Shown here piece after piece: positions 44,833-54,796 of a stretch of 64,000 nucleotides of DNA. Positions within the stretch are counted from its first letter, which is position 1. The number at the start of each line of letters is the position of its first letter. The stretch spans positions 62,001 through 126,000 of the forward strand of contig JABTVA010000004.1 of NCBI GenBank assembly GCA_015075075.1, in the 5' to 3' direction. The notes beneath the pieces were generated by a model, which saw only the letters and a program-made list of their open reading frames with translations, had not been told where the DNA came from and searched no databases. This stretch comes from Deltaproteobacteria bacterium. GTDB taxonomy: Bacteria > Desulfobacterota > GWC2-55-46. A program made the position numbers and the translations under genes.

Positions 44833-46002
44833 ATGGGATGGCAGTTTACGCTTGAAGTCATTTTCTGGGCAGGGGCCGCGGCCCTCTTCTATGCCTATAT
44901 CGGCTACCCGCTTGTCCTTTTTTTCCTGAGCCGCGCTCTCGGCGAGGCAAAGAGAGACGGCTGGGAGGGCGCGCCCCTTCCCTCAGTATCGGTCCTCGTG
45001 GCCGCATACAACGAGGAGAAGACCATAGGGGATAAGATACGCAACACGCTCAGCCTCGACTACCCCTGGGAACTCCTCGAGGTGGTCGTCGCCTCTGACG
45101 GCTCAAGCGACGGCACTGCCGGTATCGTGAGGTCCTTTGCGGCTGAGGACGGCAGGGTGCGCCTGCTTCATTTCCCGCGGGGCGGCAAGGCCAGGGCGCT
45201 CGCGCTCGCGATGCCGCAGTTGAGGGGCGAAATAGTCTTTTTCTCGGACGCGAACACCGAATGCGATAAAAACGCGCTCCGGCTCATTGCCGGGGCGTTT
45301 GGAGACAGGCGCGTGGGGTGCGTCTCCGGGAGGCTCGTCTACAGGAACCCGGGGGGCATAGTGAGCGGAAAAGGAGAGAGCCTCTACTGGCGGTATGAGA
45401 CGTGGCTTAAAAGGCTCGAGAGCAGGCTCGGGTGCGTCTCGGGCGCGAACGGCGCTGCGTACGCCATAAGAAAGGAGCTCTTCGAGGCGCCCCCGGCTGG
45501 CACGGTAAACGACGACTTCGTCATCTCGACAATGGTGGCGGCCAGGGGCGGAAGGAGCGTCTACGAGGAGAGGGCCATCGTCTATGAGGACGTGGCATCG
45601 AGCGCGCGGGGCGAGTTCAGGCGGCATGTGAGGGACGGGGCAGGCCATTATATCGCGGTATGTCACCTCGCGCGCCTCCTTAACCCGTTCCTGGGGCTCC
45701 CGGCCTTCATATTCTGGTCGCACCGGGTCTTCAGGTGGGCCGCGCCGTTCATATTGCCCGCCCTTTTAGTCCTGAACGCGATGCTCCTTGGAAAAGAGGT
45801 CTACAGGCTCGCGTTCGCGGCGCAGACGGCGTTCTACGCGGCGGCCCTCCTCGGATTTCTGGGCAGGGGGCAGCTGAGGCTCCCTTTCCTTTTTCACGCG
45901 CCCTTTTATTTCTGCAACCTGAACCTGGCGCTATTTATCGGTTTCGTAAAGGCCGTCTCGGGGAGGCAGAAGATGACTTGGGACAGAGCGGGGAGGGCTT
46001 AG
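44833..46002 (+). CDS. Processive-type family 2 glycosyltransferase with membrane segments
   Basis: A 389-residue protein. The catalytic domain (SVLVAAYNEEKTIGDKI, SDGSSDGTAG, SDANTE) follows an N-terminal membrane segment and is itself followed by three or more hydrophobic stretches (about residues 290-380). This layout resembles N-glycosyltransferases and hyaluronan- or cellulose-type synthases. ATG at 44833, 50 nt after the radical SAM gene. Confidence 0.78.
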   Translation: MGWQFTLEVIFWAGAAALFYAYIGYPLVLFFLSRALGEAKRDGWEGAPLPSVSVLVAAYNEEKTIGDKIRNTLSLDYPWELLEVVVASDGSSDGTAGIVRSFAAEDGRVRLLHFPRGGKARALALAMPQLRGEIVFFSDANTECDKNALRLIAGAFGDRRVGCVSGRLVYRNPGGIVSGKGESLYWRYETWLKRLESRLGCVSGANGAAYAIRKELFEAPPAGTVNDDFVISTMVAARGGRSVYEERAIVYEDVASSARGEFRRHVRDGAGHYIAVCHLARLLNPFLGLPAFIFWSHRVFRWAAPFILPALLVLNAMLLGKEVYRLAFAAQTAFYAAALLGFLGRGQLRLPFLFHAPFYFCNLNLALFIGFVKAVSGRQKMTWDRAGRA

Positions 46003-46007
46003 GGCGG

Positions 46008-47006
46008 GTGGATACCTTCCTTATCGTGATAACCGGCCTCGTTGCCGGGGCAGCCGGGCCAATGGCGATACAGAGAATCGGCAACGGCCTCGGCCTGGTC
46101 GACAGGCCGAATGAGAGGAGCTCCCATTCCGTGCCGACCCCGAGGGGCGGGGGCCTGGGCATAGTCGCGGCAGCGAGCGCCGCAGCCGGGCTTTCAGGGG
46201 ATTACGCCTGCGGGCTGGTCCTTGCGACAATCGGCCTTTTGGGATTTCTTGAAGACCTCTTAGGATTACCTGCAAAGCTCAGGCTCATAGCTGAGCTCGG
46301 GCTCGCCTTCCTCCTTGCCGCATCCACGCTGGGCCTTCCGGCTTCGGGCGCTGAGGCCGCGCTACTCGTCTTCTGGACGGTCTTCATGGCCGGCACCGCC
46401 AACTTCTACAACTTCATGGACGGCATTAACGGCATGGCGGGGTCTTCCGGGCTCGTCGCCTTCGGCCTCCTTTCGGCATTCGCGTATCTCTTCAGCCCGG
46501 AGCACTTCGCAGTCAGCCTTTTAGCGGCGCTCGCCTGTCTGGGGTTCCTTCCCTTTAACGCGCCCAGGGCCAGGGTCTTCATGGGAGACGTCGGGAGCGT
46601 CTTTTTGGGATTTCTCTTCGCCTCCCTGGCGCTCAAGATGGCTTCATCGCCCCTGGCCTTTATATGCATTGCCGCATTCCTCGCGACCTTTTACGCGGAT
46701 GCCATGACGACCGTCGCCGCGAGGGCGGCCAGGGGCGAGGACATATACAGGGCGCACAGGGGCCACCTGTATCAATACCTTGCGAACGAGCTCGGCATCC
46801 CCCATTGGAAGGTATCTTTCGGCTACGCGTCAGTACAGTTGCTGACCGGCGCCCTTGCCCTTTTTATCTATTCGATGAGCGTGGGCCGATTTCTCCTCCC
46901 GGTCGCGCTCGCTGCCTTCTTCGCGTTTTTCGTGGCTGCTTACCGGTCGATAAAGTCGGCTGCCCCGAGAGGCGGCGCCCTGCATCAAACAAAAGGCGGA
47001 ATGTGA
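46008..47006 (+). CDS. Undecaprenyl-phosphate sugar-1-phosphate transferase (WecA/MraY family)
   Basis: A 332-residue polyprenyl-phosphate transferase with about ten hydrophobic segments and family motifs DRPNERSSH, GGGLGI, NFYNFMDGINGMAG and MGDVGS. It puts the first sugar phosphate on the carrier lipid, starting the repeat unit. GTG at 46008 is chosen because the previous gene ends at 46002 and GGGAGGG precedes it; the frame is open further upstream but within the preceding gene. Confidence 0.82.
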   Translation: MDTFLIVITGLVAGAAGPMAIQRIGNGLGLVDRPNERSSHSVPTPRGGGLGIVAAASAAAGLSGDYACGLVLATIGLLGFLEDLLGLPAKLRLIAELGLAFLLAASTLGLPASGAEAALLVFWTVFMAGTANFYNFMDGINGMAGSSGLVAFGLLSAFAYLFSPEHFAVSLLAALACLGFLPFNAPRARVFMGDVGSVFLGFLFASLALKMASSPLAFICIAAFLATFYADAMTTVAARAARGEDIYRAHRGHLYQYLANELGIPHWKVSFGYASVQLLTGALALFIYSMSVGRFLLPVALAAFFAFFVAAYRSIKSAAPRGGALHQTKGGM

Positions 47007-48943
47007 AGAGAGCCTTTAAAAAACTCGTTAAACCGACACCGGCAAAAAGGGCGGTCTTCTTCCTCGTTGCCGACGCCCTCGCTATTGCCGCGGCGCTGCT
47101 GCTCGCCTTCCAGCTCCGGATGGACTTCGCCATGACCCCTGAGCACTACGCAATATTCATGAGTTCGCTCCCGTTTTTCATTTCCTTGAAGGCGCTTATG
47201 TTCGCCTCCTTCAGGATATACAGCATGACTTGGAGGTACGCGGGCATAGAGGACTTCATAAGGATAACGGGCGCGGTCGCGCTCTCGGAGGCTTTGCTGT
47301 TCGGGGTTATCCACCTCAGCATCCCGGCTTTCAGCGGCTTTTATTCAGCTTTGCCCAGGGGCGTTTTCCTCATGGACGCCGCGCTTTCCATATTGTTCCT
47401 TTCATGCCTCAGGGTCTCAAAGAGGATAACAATCGATGCGGTCCGGAGGAAAAGGAACAGGAAGAACGGGAAAAGGACCCTCATCATCGGCGCCGGCGAC
47501 ACGGGCGAGATGATATTGAGGGACATTATCAGGCAGAAGACGATGGGGTGGGCGCCCGTGGGCTTTGTCGACAGGGACAAAAGCAAGCTCGGGAGCTCCA
47601 TACACGGAGTGAGGGTCATCGGCGCGCCGGAAGACCTCGAGGAAATCGTAACGGCCAGAAAGATAGAGCAGGTGATAGTGGCGGTACCCTCGATGAGCGG
47701 AAAAGAGCTCAAAACCATATACGAGACCGCCAAGGACCTTGTCGAGTCCATAAAGGTGGCGCCGCGGATACACGACTTCCGCCACGAGAGCCCGGGCCTC
47801 TAGGGCCTCGAGGAGATAAAGGTAGAGGACCTCCTCGGAAGGCAGGCCGTGGAGGTGGACAGCGACAGCATAGGCGCGTTCCTGAGAGACAAGGTTGTGC
47901 TCGTCACCGGGGCCGGGGGCTCGATAGGCTCGGAGATCGTCATGCAGGCGGCCTCGTTCCGGCCCGAGAGGCTCATACTCTTCGACATAGACGAGACCGA
48001 GCTCCACAGAATGGAGCTCAAGCTCAAGAAGATCTATCCGCGGCACTTTAACGGCAACGGCAGCGCGGGCGGCAGGTTCGCCTTCGTCGTGGGCGACATC
48101 GGGAACTCCGAGAGGGTCAGGCGCGTATTCAGCAACTACCGCCCCGAGATAGTGTTCCACGCCGCCGCCTACAAGCACGTGCCCATGATGGAGCACAACC
48201 CCGAGGAGGCGGTGAGGGTCAACATGTTCGGCACGCACGTCCTGGCTGATTGCGCCGCAAGGAGCGGGGTCCGGAAGTTCATAATGATATCGAGCGACAA
48301 GGCGGTGATGCCCTCAAGCGTCATGGGCGCTACAAAACGGATGGCCGAGAACATATGCGCCGCCTTCGGCTCCGGCAGGACCGCTTTCATATCCGTGAGG
48401 TTCGGGAACGTGCTCGGGAGCCGGGGAAGCGTCCTTCCCATATTCATGGAGCAGCTCAAGTCAGGCGGCCCTCTTACGGTCACACACAGGGAAATCAAAA
48501 GGTACTTCATGACCATATCCGAGGCGGTCTCTCTCGTCCTACAGGCCGCTGTCATCGGCAAGGGCGGTGAGGTGCTGGTCCTGGACATGGGGGAGCCTGT
48601 GAGAATAGCGGACCTCGCGGAAGAGCTCATAAGGATAAACGGGCTCGAGCCGTATAAGGACGTAGGGATAGAGTTCACTGGGCTCAGGGCGGGCGAGAAG
48701 CTCTATGAGGAGGTCTTTACTGATGAGGAGGTCCTCAAGGTGAGCGCCCACAGGAAGATACTCATATCTCGGAGCGCGGCGTCCTATACCCTCCGCGATA
48801 TAGAGAGGATACTCGGGGAGTTCGAGCCGCATTTAAGCGGGGCGGGCCGCCACAAGGAGCTTAAGGGCCTTTTAAGGAAATATGTCGAGCATACGGCCGA
48901 AGCGGGGCTTGAGGAGGTTACGTTGCAGGGGAGGGTGGTTTAG
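47003..48943 (+). pseudogene. WbpM/PglF-type 4,6-dehydratase with internal amber stop
   Basis: Two-part polysaccharide biosynthesis protein of about 646 residues. Four N-terminal membrane segments, then a Rossmann domain (GAGDTGEMILRDI), then a second one from about residue 293 (LVTGAGGSIGSEI) with SSDKAV and MGATKR, the catalytic region in which Met replaces Tyr of YxxxK, as in PglF and WbpM. A TAG at 47801-47803 (codon 267, SPGL*GLEEIKVEDL) interrupts it, in frame. This is a nonsense mutation or one miscalled base. The intact enzyme makes UDP-4-keto-6-deoxy-GlcNAc. GTG start within the stop of the previous gene. Confidence 0.8.
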
Positions 48944-48944
48944 G

Positions 48945-49810
48945 ATGAGGGCCGGGAGATACGCGCGCGAAAAAGAGCTGGACCTTGCCGATTACTGGGC
49001 TGTGGTGTGGAAGAGGAGGCTTGCCGTACTGCTGGCATCGGCGGTTTTTACGACAGGATTCCTTATCTACTCCTTTACAATCCCCGACATGTACGAATCG
49101 AAAGCGGTAATAATGCCCGTCGGGAGGGGCGCCGAGCAGGGCGCGGGCGTTTCCGCCATAACTCAGCGGTTCGGCTCCATTCCCGGCTTAACGCTCCCTG
49201 CCTCGGCCTCTTCAGCCGAGATAATGAGCCTTTTGAAATCGAACTCGCTCCGCGCCCGCGTCCTGGAGGAGCGCGGACTCCTTCAAACGCTTTTCACCGT
49301 GGACCCGGGCGGGAAGGGCGTTGACGGGCCGAGTACCTGGGACGGGCTGAGGGCGCTCGATGCCATGCTCGAAGTAAGGAGCGACCTTAAGGACAATACG
49401 ATCACCCTCTCCGCTACGCACACCGACCCGCGCATTGCCGCGGACGTCGCAGGGCACCTTATCGCCGCCGTAACGGACCATATGAGCGGCGAGGCAAAAA
49501 GAGTGGCGATAGCGAACAAGGCATACCTCGAAGCGCAGCTCGGCAAAGCCACACCCTACTAATCAGGCAGAAGATATACAACCTCATCGCACAGCAGATG
49601 GAGACGGCCATGATGTCCGAGATGAGGGAGAGCTTCGCCTTCAAGGTCGTGGACCCGCCGAGGGTGCCTGACATAAAAATCTCGCCCGATAGAAGAAGGA
49701 TAGTGCAGGCTGGTTTTCTCCTCTCCCTTGCGGGAGGGGTAGTCTCCGCCTTCCTTCTCGAATTCAGGTCCAGGCGAGCCTCCGGAAAACCTGCCGCGGA
49801 CGAACCTTGA
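48945..49810 (+). pseudogene. wzz: Wzz-type chain-length regulator, one frameshift
   Basis: An N-terminal membrane segment (LAVLLASAVFTTGFLIYSF) and a periplasmic part (YESKAVIMPVG) are followed by a frame change at about 49550. One base restored there (for example GCCAACACC) gives LLIRQKIYNLIA and continues through DPPRVPDIKISPDRR to the second membrane segment near the end. Restored length is about 288 residues, normal for Wzz. It would set the length of polysaccharide chains. The stop overlaps the next gene by 4 nt. Confidence 0.75.
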
Positions 49811-51324
49811 AAGACGCCTTCCCAAAGCCCCGGAACCGGGGCCTTATACCCACGCTCATTTCAATCCTTGCCTTTTTAGCGGCCTTTGCAGGGGGCGCTG
49901 AATGCATTGCCGCGCCGCCGGCCAATATACCGGTCGAGAGCCGTTTGTACGAGGATTTTGAGCTGCTTGAAATTAAAGGGCTCATCCGGTCGGGGCTCCT
50001 CTCGACCCGCCCTTTCAGCAGGCTCGAAGGGGCTCGCCTTTCGGGGGAGGCGGCTGAGGAGCTCAAAAAGCGACCCGGAGCGGGCCGAAGCGCCCTGTCG
50101 GCAGTAAGGCGGCTCGAGCGAGAGTTCAGATTTCATGCCGATGGAGGCCATGCAGGGGCCGAGATACGGCCTCTGGAAAAGGCCTATCTCCACGCGCTCT
50201 ATTCGGATAAGGAGCCGTTATTTCCTTCCGCAAACGCGGGCGGAAGGGACTTTAAGAGCAATATGAACCTGAGGGTCGGGATACGGGCGAGCGCAGCCTT
50301 CGGTGATAAGGTGGTCTTTCATATAAACCCGGAGTATAGCCATATCGAGGGCTCCGACTTAAGGCTCGAAGAGGGCTATTTCATGCTGAGGTCCCTTGGA
50401 ACGGAGCTTCTCGCGGGGCGCGACCACATGTGGTGGGGGCCGGGCCTGCACGGAAGCCTCCTTATGACAAACAACGCAAGGGCCTTTGACATGGTCAAGG
50501 CGACTTCGGCGCACCCCTTTCTCCTGCCCTGGAAGTTCGGAAGGCTCGGGCTTTTGAGGCCGACACTTTTTTTGGCCCGCCTTGAGAAGGAAAGGGACTA
50601 CCCTAACGCGAAGCTCCTCGGCATGAGGCTCGATATGAAGCCCGCCCCATCGTTCCAGGTAGGCATAAGCCGCGTCTTCATGTTCGGCGGTAATGGAAGG
50701 CAGCCCCTTTCCGGAGGGGACTGGCTGGACATATTGACCGCTAAAGACAGCGCCGAGCACTCGGATTCGCCCGTAAACGGAAACCAGCTCGTCTCCATAG
50801 ACGCCTCATTCGTTTACGTGAACGAGGGAAACCCTTCCATCCCCTTTTCAGGGGTGAAGCTTTACGGAGAACTGGGCGCCGAGGACTCATCGGGAAAGAG
50901 GACCCCGACCGGCAGGGCGGTAATGTACGGCATGCTTCTGGACGGGCCGTTTTGGGCCGAAGGGCTTGACATGAGGGTCGAGTACGCGAATACCGGCCTC
51001 AGCGAAAGATACGGGCCGCTCTGGTATAAGCACGGCGTATACACGAGCGGCTACACGCACCGGGGCCGGGTCATAGGGCACCACATGGGCGGGGACTCGA
51101 AAGACCTTTTCCTCCGGGCCAGATACCACATGGCCGCAGGCATCATCGGCCTTGAGGCGGATTTCGAGCGAATGAATATCCACGGCAGCGGCAATATGCG
51201 CGAATGGTACGGGGCGGACCTGACGGTTTTGGGCGAAGACCTCATCTTTTCAATCGGAGCCGGGATCGAAAGGGACAACGGCCGTAGCGGCGTCCTTTGG
51301 ACGAAGGTAGGCCGGGGCTTTTAG
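49807..51324 (+). CDS. Capsule assembly Wzi-family outer-membrane protein
   Basis: A 505-residue protein with a signal sequence (LISILAFLAAFAGGAECIA) and a beta-barrel pattern of alternating residues, NPEYSHIEG and GRDHMWWGPG, typical of the Wzi/PF14052 family. Wzi helps anchor capsule at the cell surface. TTG start overlaps Wzz by 4 nt. It is the last gene of the glycan locus; no strong terminator follows. Confidence 0.75.
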   Translation: MKDAFPKPRNRGLIPTLISILAFLAAFAGGAECIAAPPANIPVESRLYEDFELLEIKGLIRSGLLSTRPFSRLEGARLSGEAAEELKKRPGAGRSALSAVRRLEREFRFHADGGHAGAEIRPLEKAYLHALYSDKEPLFPSANAGGRDFKSNMNLRVGIRASAAFGDKVVFHINPEYSHIEGSDLRLEEGYFMLRSLGTELLAGRDHMWWGPGLHGSLLMTNNARAFDMVKATSAHPFLLPWKFGRLGLLRPTLFLARLEKERDYPNAKLLGMRLDMKPAPSFQVGISRVFMFGGNGRQPLSGGDWLDILTAKDSAEHSDSPVNGNQLVSIDASFVYVNEGNPSIPFSGVKLYGELGAEDSSGKRTPTGRAVMYGMLLDGPFWAEGLDMRVEYANTGLSERYGPLWYKHGVYTSGYTHRGRVIGHHMGGDSKDLFLRARYHMAAGIIGLEADFERMNIHGSGNMREWYGADLTVLGEDLIFSIGAGIERDNGRSGVLWTKVGRGF

Positions 51325-51554
51325 CGCCGCCGCCGTTTTCCCCCGTTTTTGGTTGAATCACGGTCATTCATCTGGTAGGCTTGTGGACCTAATGGCCTTG
51401 AGATTACGCTTAAACCGGACTCAAGGTCCTTGACTGTGATTAGTCCGGTGGTTAGAGTCAAGTATGGAAGCGTAAAGGCCGAGGAGCATGGAAGGATGCT
51501 ATAGCCTGAACGGCGTGCCAGGCAGGGTTATTGCGCGCTCCTTAATTAAATTGA
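51325..51554. other. Non-coding region between wzi and the palindromic repeat
   Basis: No convincing gene. TTGACT at 51430-51435 and TAGAGT at 51453-51458 (17-nt spacer) could be a promoter for the FKBP gene. The inverted repeat ACCGGACT/AGTCCGGT (51414-51421 and 51442-51449) frames its -35 box and may be an operator. An open frame from 51488 that runs into the repeat and the FKBP gene lacks any family resemblance and is not counted. Confidence 0.35.
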
Positions 51555-51676
51555 AGGCTGCTCAAAAAGCCCAGGATGCAAGGAGTCGAAAAGAGAATGA
51601 GGGCGTACTTTTGACGCGCCCGGAGTGTCAGACCTTTGAAGACTACACAGCAGATTGGGCTTTTCAACAACCTGCT
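51555..51676 (+). repeat. Palindromic repeat element, copy 1 (~122 bp)
   Basis: Starts AGGCTGCTCAAAAAGCCCAG and ends with a near-inverted copy (TGGGCTTTTCAACAACCTGCT). Between the arms is GGCGTACTTTTGACGC. The reverse complement of 61330-61450 has the same plan (GGCTGCTCAAAAG, ATGCGAGGCGTCGAGG, GCGTACTTTT), so it is one dispersed family. Elements of this kind are common between genes in deltaproteobacterial genomes; transcribed, they form long hairpins. Confidence 0.7.
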
Positions 51677-51696
51677 AAGAAGCTTCAGGAGGGAAG

Positions 51697-52131
51697 ATGG
51701 CACAGGCAAAGCAAGGCGATATCGTAAAGGTCCACTACACGGGCACGCTCGATGACGGCACCAGGTTCGATTCGTCAGACGGCAGGGACCCGCTTCAGTT
51801 CGTGATAGGCGAGGGAATGCTGATACCGGCTTTCGAGCAGGCCATCGTGGGAATGAACCCCGGAGACACGAAACAGCTCCATATACCGTCGCATGAGGCC
51901 TACGGGCCGTACATGGACGAGCTCATCCTCGAGGTAGACAGGAACCAGATACCGCCGTATATCGACCCCGAGGAGGGGATGCAGCTCCAGATAACCCAGG
52001 ACGACGGCAGCTCGACCATCGTGAAGGTAGTCAAGCTCACGAGCGAGAAGATATACCTGGACGCGAACCACCCGCTTGCGGGTAAGGACTTGAAATTCGA
52101 GGTCAGGCTGGTCGATATAGTCCGCCACTGA
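51697..52131 (+). CDS. FKBP-type peptidyl-prolyl isomerase, SlyD-like
   Basis: A 144-residue protein with a split FKBP domain (VKVHYTGTLDDGTRFDSS, then PLQFVIGEGMLIPAFEQAIVGM and SHEAYGPY) and the insert-in-flap arrangement of SlyD. It speeds proline isomerisation and acts as a chaperone. No histidine-rich metal tail. ATG after GAGGGAAG. A hairpin terminator follows. Confidence 0.88.
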   Translation: MAQAKQGDIVKVHYTGTLDDGTRFDSSDGRDPLQFVIGEGMLIPAFEQAIVGMNPGDTKQLHIPSHEAYGPYMDELILEVDRNQIPPYIDPEEGMQLQITQDDGSSTIVKVVKLTSEKIYLDANHPLAGKDLKFEVRLVDIVRH

Positions 52132-52181
52132 GCAACCTCCAAAGCCTAAAATCGTAGTCTTTCGAAACTCTTCAGGGCTTG

Positions 52182-52207
52182 AAGGCCGGATGACCTCCGG
52201 CCTTTTC
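52182..52207 (+). terminator. Intrinsic terminator after the FKBP gene
   Basis: AAGGCCGGA, loop TGACC, TCCGGCCTT then TTCCC: a 9-bp perfect GC-rich stem followed by T residues. It also lies just beyond the 3' end of the opposing ligD gene and may work in both directions, although the T-run is on the + strand. Confidence 0.75.
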
Positions 52208-52217
52208 CCATTTCAAC

Positions 52218-54788
52218 TCAGCGCCGCAGACCTATCTTCTCTTCCATCTCGATGGTCACAGGCTGCTTAAGGTCCATGTAACCATCCCAGGGGTTCCCGG
52301 CTTCCCTTATACGCTCTTTCATGTTGGCGAGCGTGAAGGAGCCCGGCCCGTGGAGCATGAGCTCGTCCCACCTGATGGGCGCGGCGACCGGCGCGCCAGG
52401 CCTGGCCCTGGTCGAGTATGCCTCTATGGCGGTTGCGCCCCTGATGTTCCTCATGTAGTCGATGAATATCCTGCCGGTCCTTCTGGATTTCGTCATCATG
52501 GAGGTGAACCTGTCCGGAAGGCCGCGGGCCACGAACTCCGCAACGGCCCTCGTGAACTCTTTTATCTCGTCCCAGTCCCTTACCGGAAGTACAGGGACGA
52601 CGACATGGAGCCCCTTGCCTCCGGTCGCCTTTACGAAGCTTTTTAATCCAAGCTCCTCAAGGAGCGCGCGCATGAGGAAGACGGCCTCGACGAGCCTCTC
52701 CCATCCGACACCCTCGTCCGGGTCTATGTCGAAGACGAGCCTGTCCGGATGTTCGACCTTTACATGGCGGCTGTTCCATGTGTGTATTTCAAGCGCGCCT
52801 ATCTGGGCGAGCGCCACGAGGCCCTCGGGCGTATCCACCATCAGGTACTCGGCTGGCGCGCCGTCGTTTTCCGCAAGGGCGACACGCTTTAGCTCCGATG
52901 GCATGGTATTGGCCGAGTGCTTCTGAAAGAAGCACTCCTTTCCGATGCCTTCGGGGCAGCGCACCAGCGTAAGGGGCCTTCCGGCAAGATGCGGGAGCAT
53001 AAGCGGCGCTACTGTTTCATAATAGCTTATGAGGTCCGCCTTAGTGTACCCTTCCTCGGGATAAAAGACCCTGCCGGGGTTTGTGACCCGCACGCTCCTT
53101 ATTACCCGGACAGGGCCCGGCTCTGTCGAAGGAGAAGGCGCGAGCCTCTCTTCCGTCGGCCCCACTGCCTCTTTTGTCCGGAGCGGGTCTTCGGCTATTA
53201 CCTCCCGTGCGGGCTTATCCTCCCTTAGTCCCTGAAATGATGCGTGCCTCAAGACCCCCTCGGCTGTCCGCTGCCTGTACTCAACTTCCGCGACCAGCTC
53301 GGGCCGTATCCAGTGCACGCCCTTTGCCTCTGCCCCTGTGGGCGGGTCATGGAAGGGGGGAGCCGCTGTCTCAAGCGGCTTAAGCCGCTCCCAGACCTCT
53401 GAGATGGAGCGCTCGCTGAATCCGGTCCCGACCCTGCCGCAGTAGATGAGATTGCCATCCCTGTCGTAAGCGCCTATGAGGAGCGCGCCGAACCCGCTTT
53501 TCCTCCCGCCCCCCGGCTCCGTGTATCCGCCGATTACGAACTCGTCCCTTAAAAGGCACTTCACCTTGAGCCACGACATGGAGCGCCCTTCAACATAAGG
53601 CGCGTCCCTTTTTTTCGAGATTATCCCCTCTATCCTGTAGGTGCAGGCGTGCTCGAAAAACTCCGGCCCCCTGCCTTCGACATGGCCGCTGAAACGGAGG
53701 AGCCTTTCGTCGGCCCTTTCCGATTTGAGTATAGATTCCGCGAGGAGCTTTCTTTCGTAGAGCGGCGCTTCCATGAGGGAGTAGCCGTTGTAGTAGAGGA
53801 CGTCGAAGAGCATGAATGCGAGCCCCTCGTCTGTCTTCATGGCGAGCGCGTGCTGAAGGCCCTCGAAGCTCGTTATGCCGTCCCCGCCCGCGGCAACGAC
53901 CTCGCCGTCGAGCCACGCCTCTTTTACGGGAAGGCGCGCGAGCGCCCCGGCTATGGACGGGAACCTGTCCGTCCAGTCGTTCCCGTTACGGGTAAGGAGC
54001 CTGATGCTCCCTTCCTGGACCTTCGCGAGCACCCTGTAGCCGTCGTATTTAAGCTCGTGCACCCATACATCGCCCGAAGGCGGCTCATCGACGAGGGTTG
54101 CGAGCGCGGGCCTCATCATCCCGGGCATGGGCTTTTTTCGATACTGCGCTTCGGACGGGAGGATCCGGGCTTCGTTCTCTTTGCCGCTCCATACGCCTTC
54201 CGGGAGCCTTGCCACCTCTTCGACTGTCCTGCCGCTTATTGCGCTCTCCGGCCTTTCAGCCGTTATGTCGACCGTGACTTCGGCGTCCCCATCATTTTCT
54301 TTTACGAGGAGCCATTCGTCCTTTCCCTCCCTGTCCATTTCGCGGGGCTTAAGCCTCACGAGCGCCCACCTGCCCCGGAGCTTTTTGCCGGAGAGTATGA
54401 ACTTCATCGCGCCCTTTTTAAGGCCCTTGTCCGGGTCTTCCTCGGGCAGCCAGAAGCCCCTGTCCCAGACGATTACAGTCCCGCCGCCGTACTCTCCCCT
54501 CGGGATGACGCCCTCGAAACCGGCGTACTCAAGCGGGTGGTCTTCAACGCGGACCGCAAGGCGCTTGTCCTCTGGGTTTAGCGAGGGGCCCTTGGGGACA
54601 GCCCAGCTCTTGAGTGTGCCGTGGAGTTCCAAACGGAAATCGTAATGGAGGGCGCGTGCAGAATGCTTCTGGACGACGAATATGCCGGCAGGGCCTTCGG
54701 CAGCCTGTCCTTCAGGCTCGGGGGTGCGGCTGAAATCGCGCCTCCGGCGGTACTCGCCGAGGCCGTCGCCTTGCCTTTCGCTCCCCAT
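52218..54788 (-). CDS. ligD: Multifunctional ATP-dependent DNA ligase LigD
   Basis: An 856-residue protein with the phosphoesterase-ligase-polymerase order: 3'-phosphoesterase (LHYDFRLELHGTLKSWAVPKGPS, about residues 45-190), ATP ligase with the adenylation lysine Lys247 (ELKYDGYR) and IEGIISKKRDAPY, and a primase-type polymerase domain from about residue 570 (FDIDPDEG with the metal Asp pair, KATGGKGLHVVVP). It seals double-strand breaks with Ku. Starts 8 nt after the ku stop, in one operon. The low-GC island is not nearby, so this looks native. Confidence 0.93.
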   Translation of the reverse strand: MGSERQGDGLGEYRRRRDFSRTPEPEGQAAEGPAGIFVVQKHSARALHYDFRLELHGTLKSWAVPKGPSLNPEDKRLAVRVEDHPLEYAGFEGVIPRGEYGGGTVIVWDRGFWLPEEDPDKGLKKGAMKFILSGKKLRGRWALVRLKPREMDREGKDEWLLVKENDGDAEVTVDITAERPESAISGRTVEEVARLPEGVWSGKENEARILPSEAQYRKKPMPGMMRPALATLVDEPPSGDVWVHELKYDGYRVLAKVQEGSIRLLTRNGNDWTDRFPSIAGALARLPVKEAWLDGEVVAAGGDGITSFEGLQHALAMKTDEGLAFMLFDVLYYNGYSLMEAPLYERKLLAESILKSERADERLLRFSGHVEGRGPEFFEHACTYRIEGIISKKRDAPYVEGRSMSWLKVKCLLRDEFVIGGYTEPGGGRKSGFGALLIGAYDRDGNLIYCGRVGTGFSERSISEVWERLKPLETAAPPFHDPPTGAEAKGVHWIRPELVAEVEYRQRTAEGVLRHASFQGLREDKPAREVIAEDPLRTKEAVGPTEERLAPSPSTEPGPVRVIRSVRVTNPGRVFYPEEGYTKADLISYYETVAPLMLPHLAGRPLTLVRCPEGIGKECFFQKHSANTMPSELKRVALAENDGAPAEYLMVDTPEGLVALAQIGALEIHTWNSRHVKVEHPDRLVFDIDPDEGVGWERLVEAVFLMRALLEELGLKSFVKATGGKGLHVVVPVLPVRDWDEIKEFTRAVAEFVARGLPDRFTSMMTKSRRTGRIFIDYMRNIRGATAIEAYSTRARPGAPVAAPIRWDELMLHGPGSFTLANMKERIREAGNPWDGYMDLKQPVTIEMEEKIGLRR

Positions 54789-54796
54789 TTGCGGGG

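Noticed and set aside
47801..47803. UAG read as an amino acid (suppression or pyrrolysine)
   Set aside because: Other genes in the window end in TAG normally and no supporting tRNA or pyl gene is seen; a mutation or base error is simpler.
51488..51727. Open frame of 79 codons before the FKBP gene
   Set aside because: Runs through the palindromic repeat and into the FKBP start in another frame, with no protein family pattern.
53649..54581. 310-codon + strand open frame inside ligD
   Set aside because: Lies wholly opposite LigD, whose domains and catalytic residues are clear; the + frame has no family resemblance.
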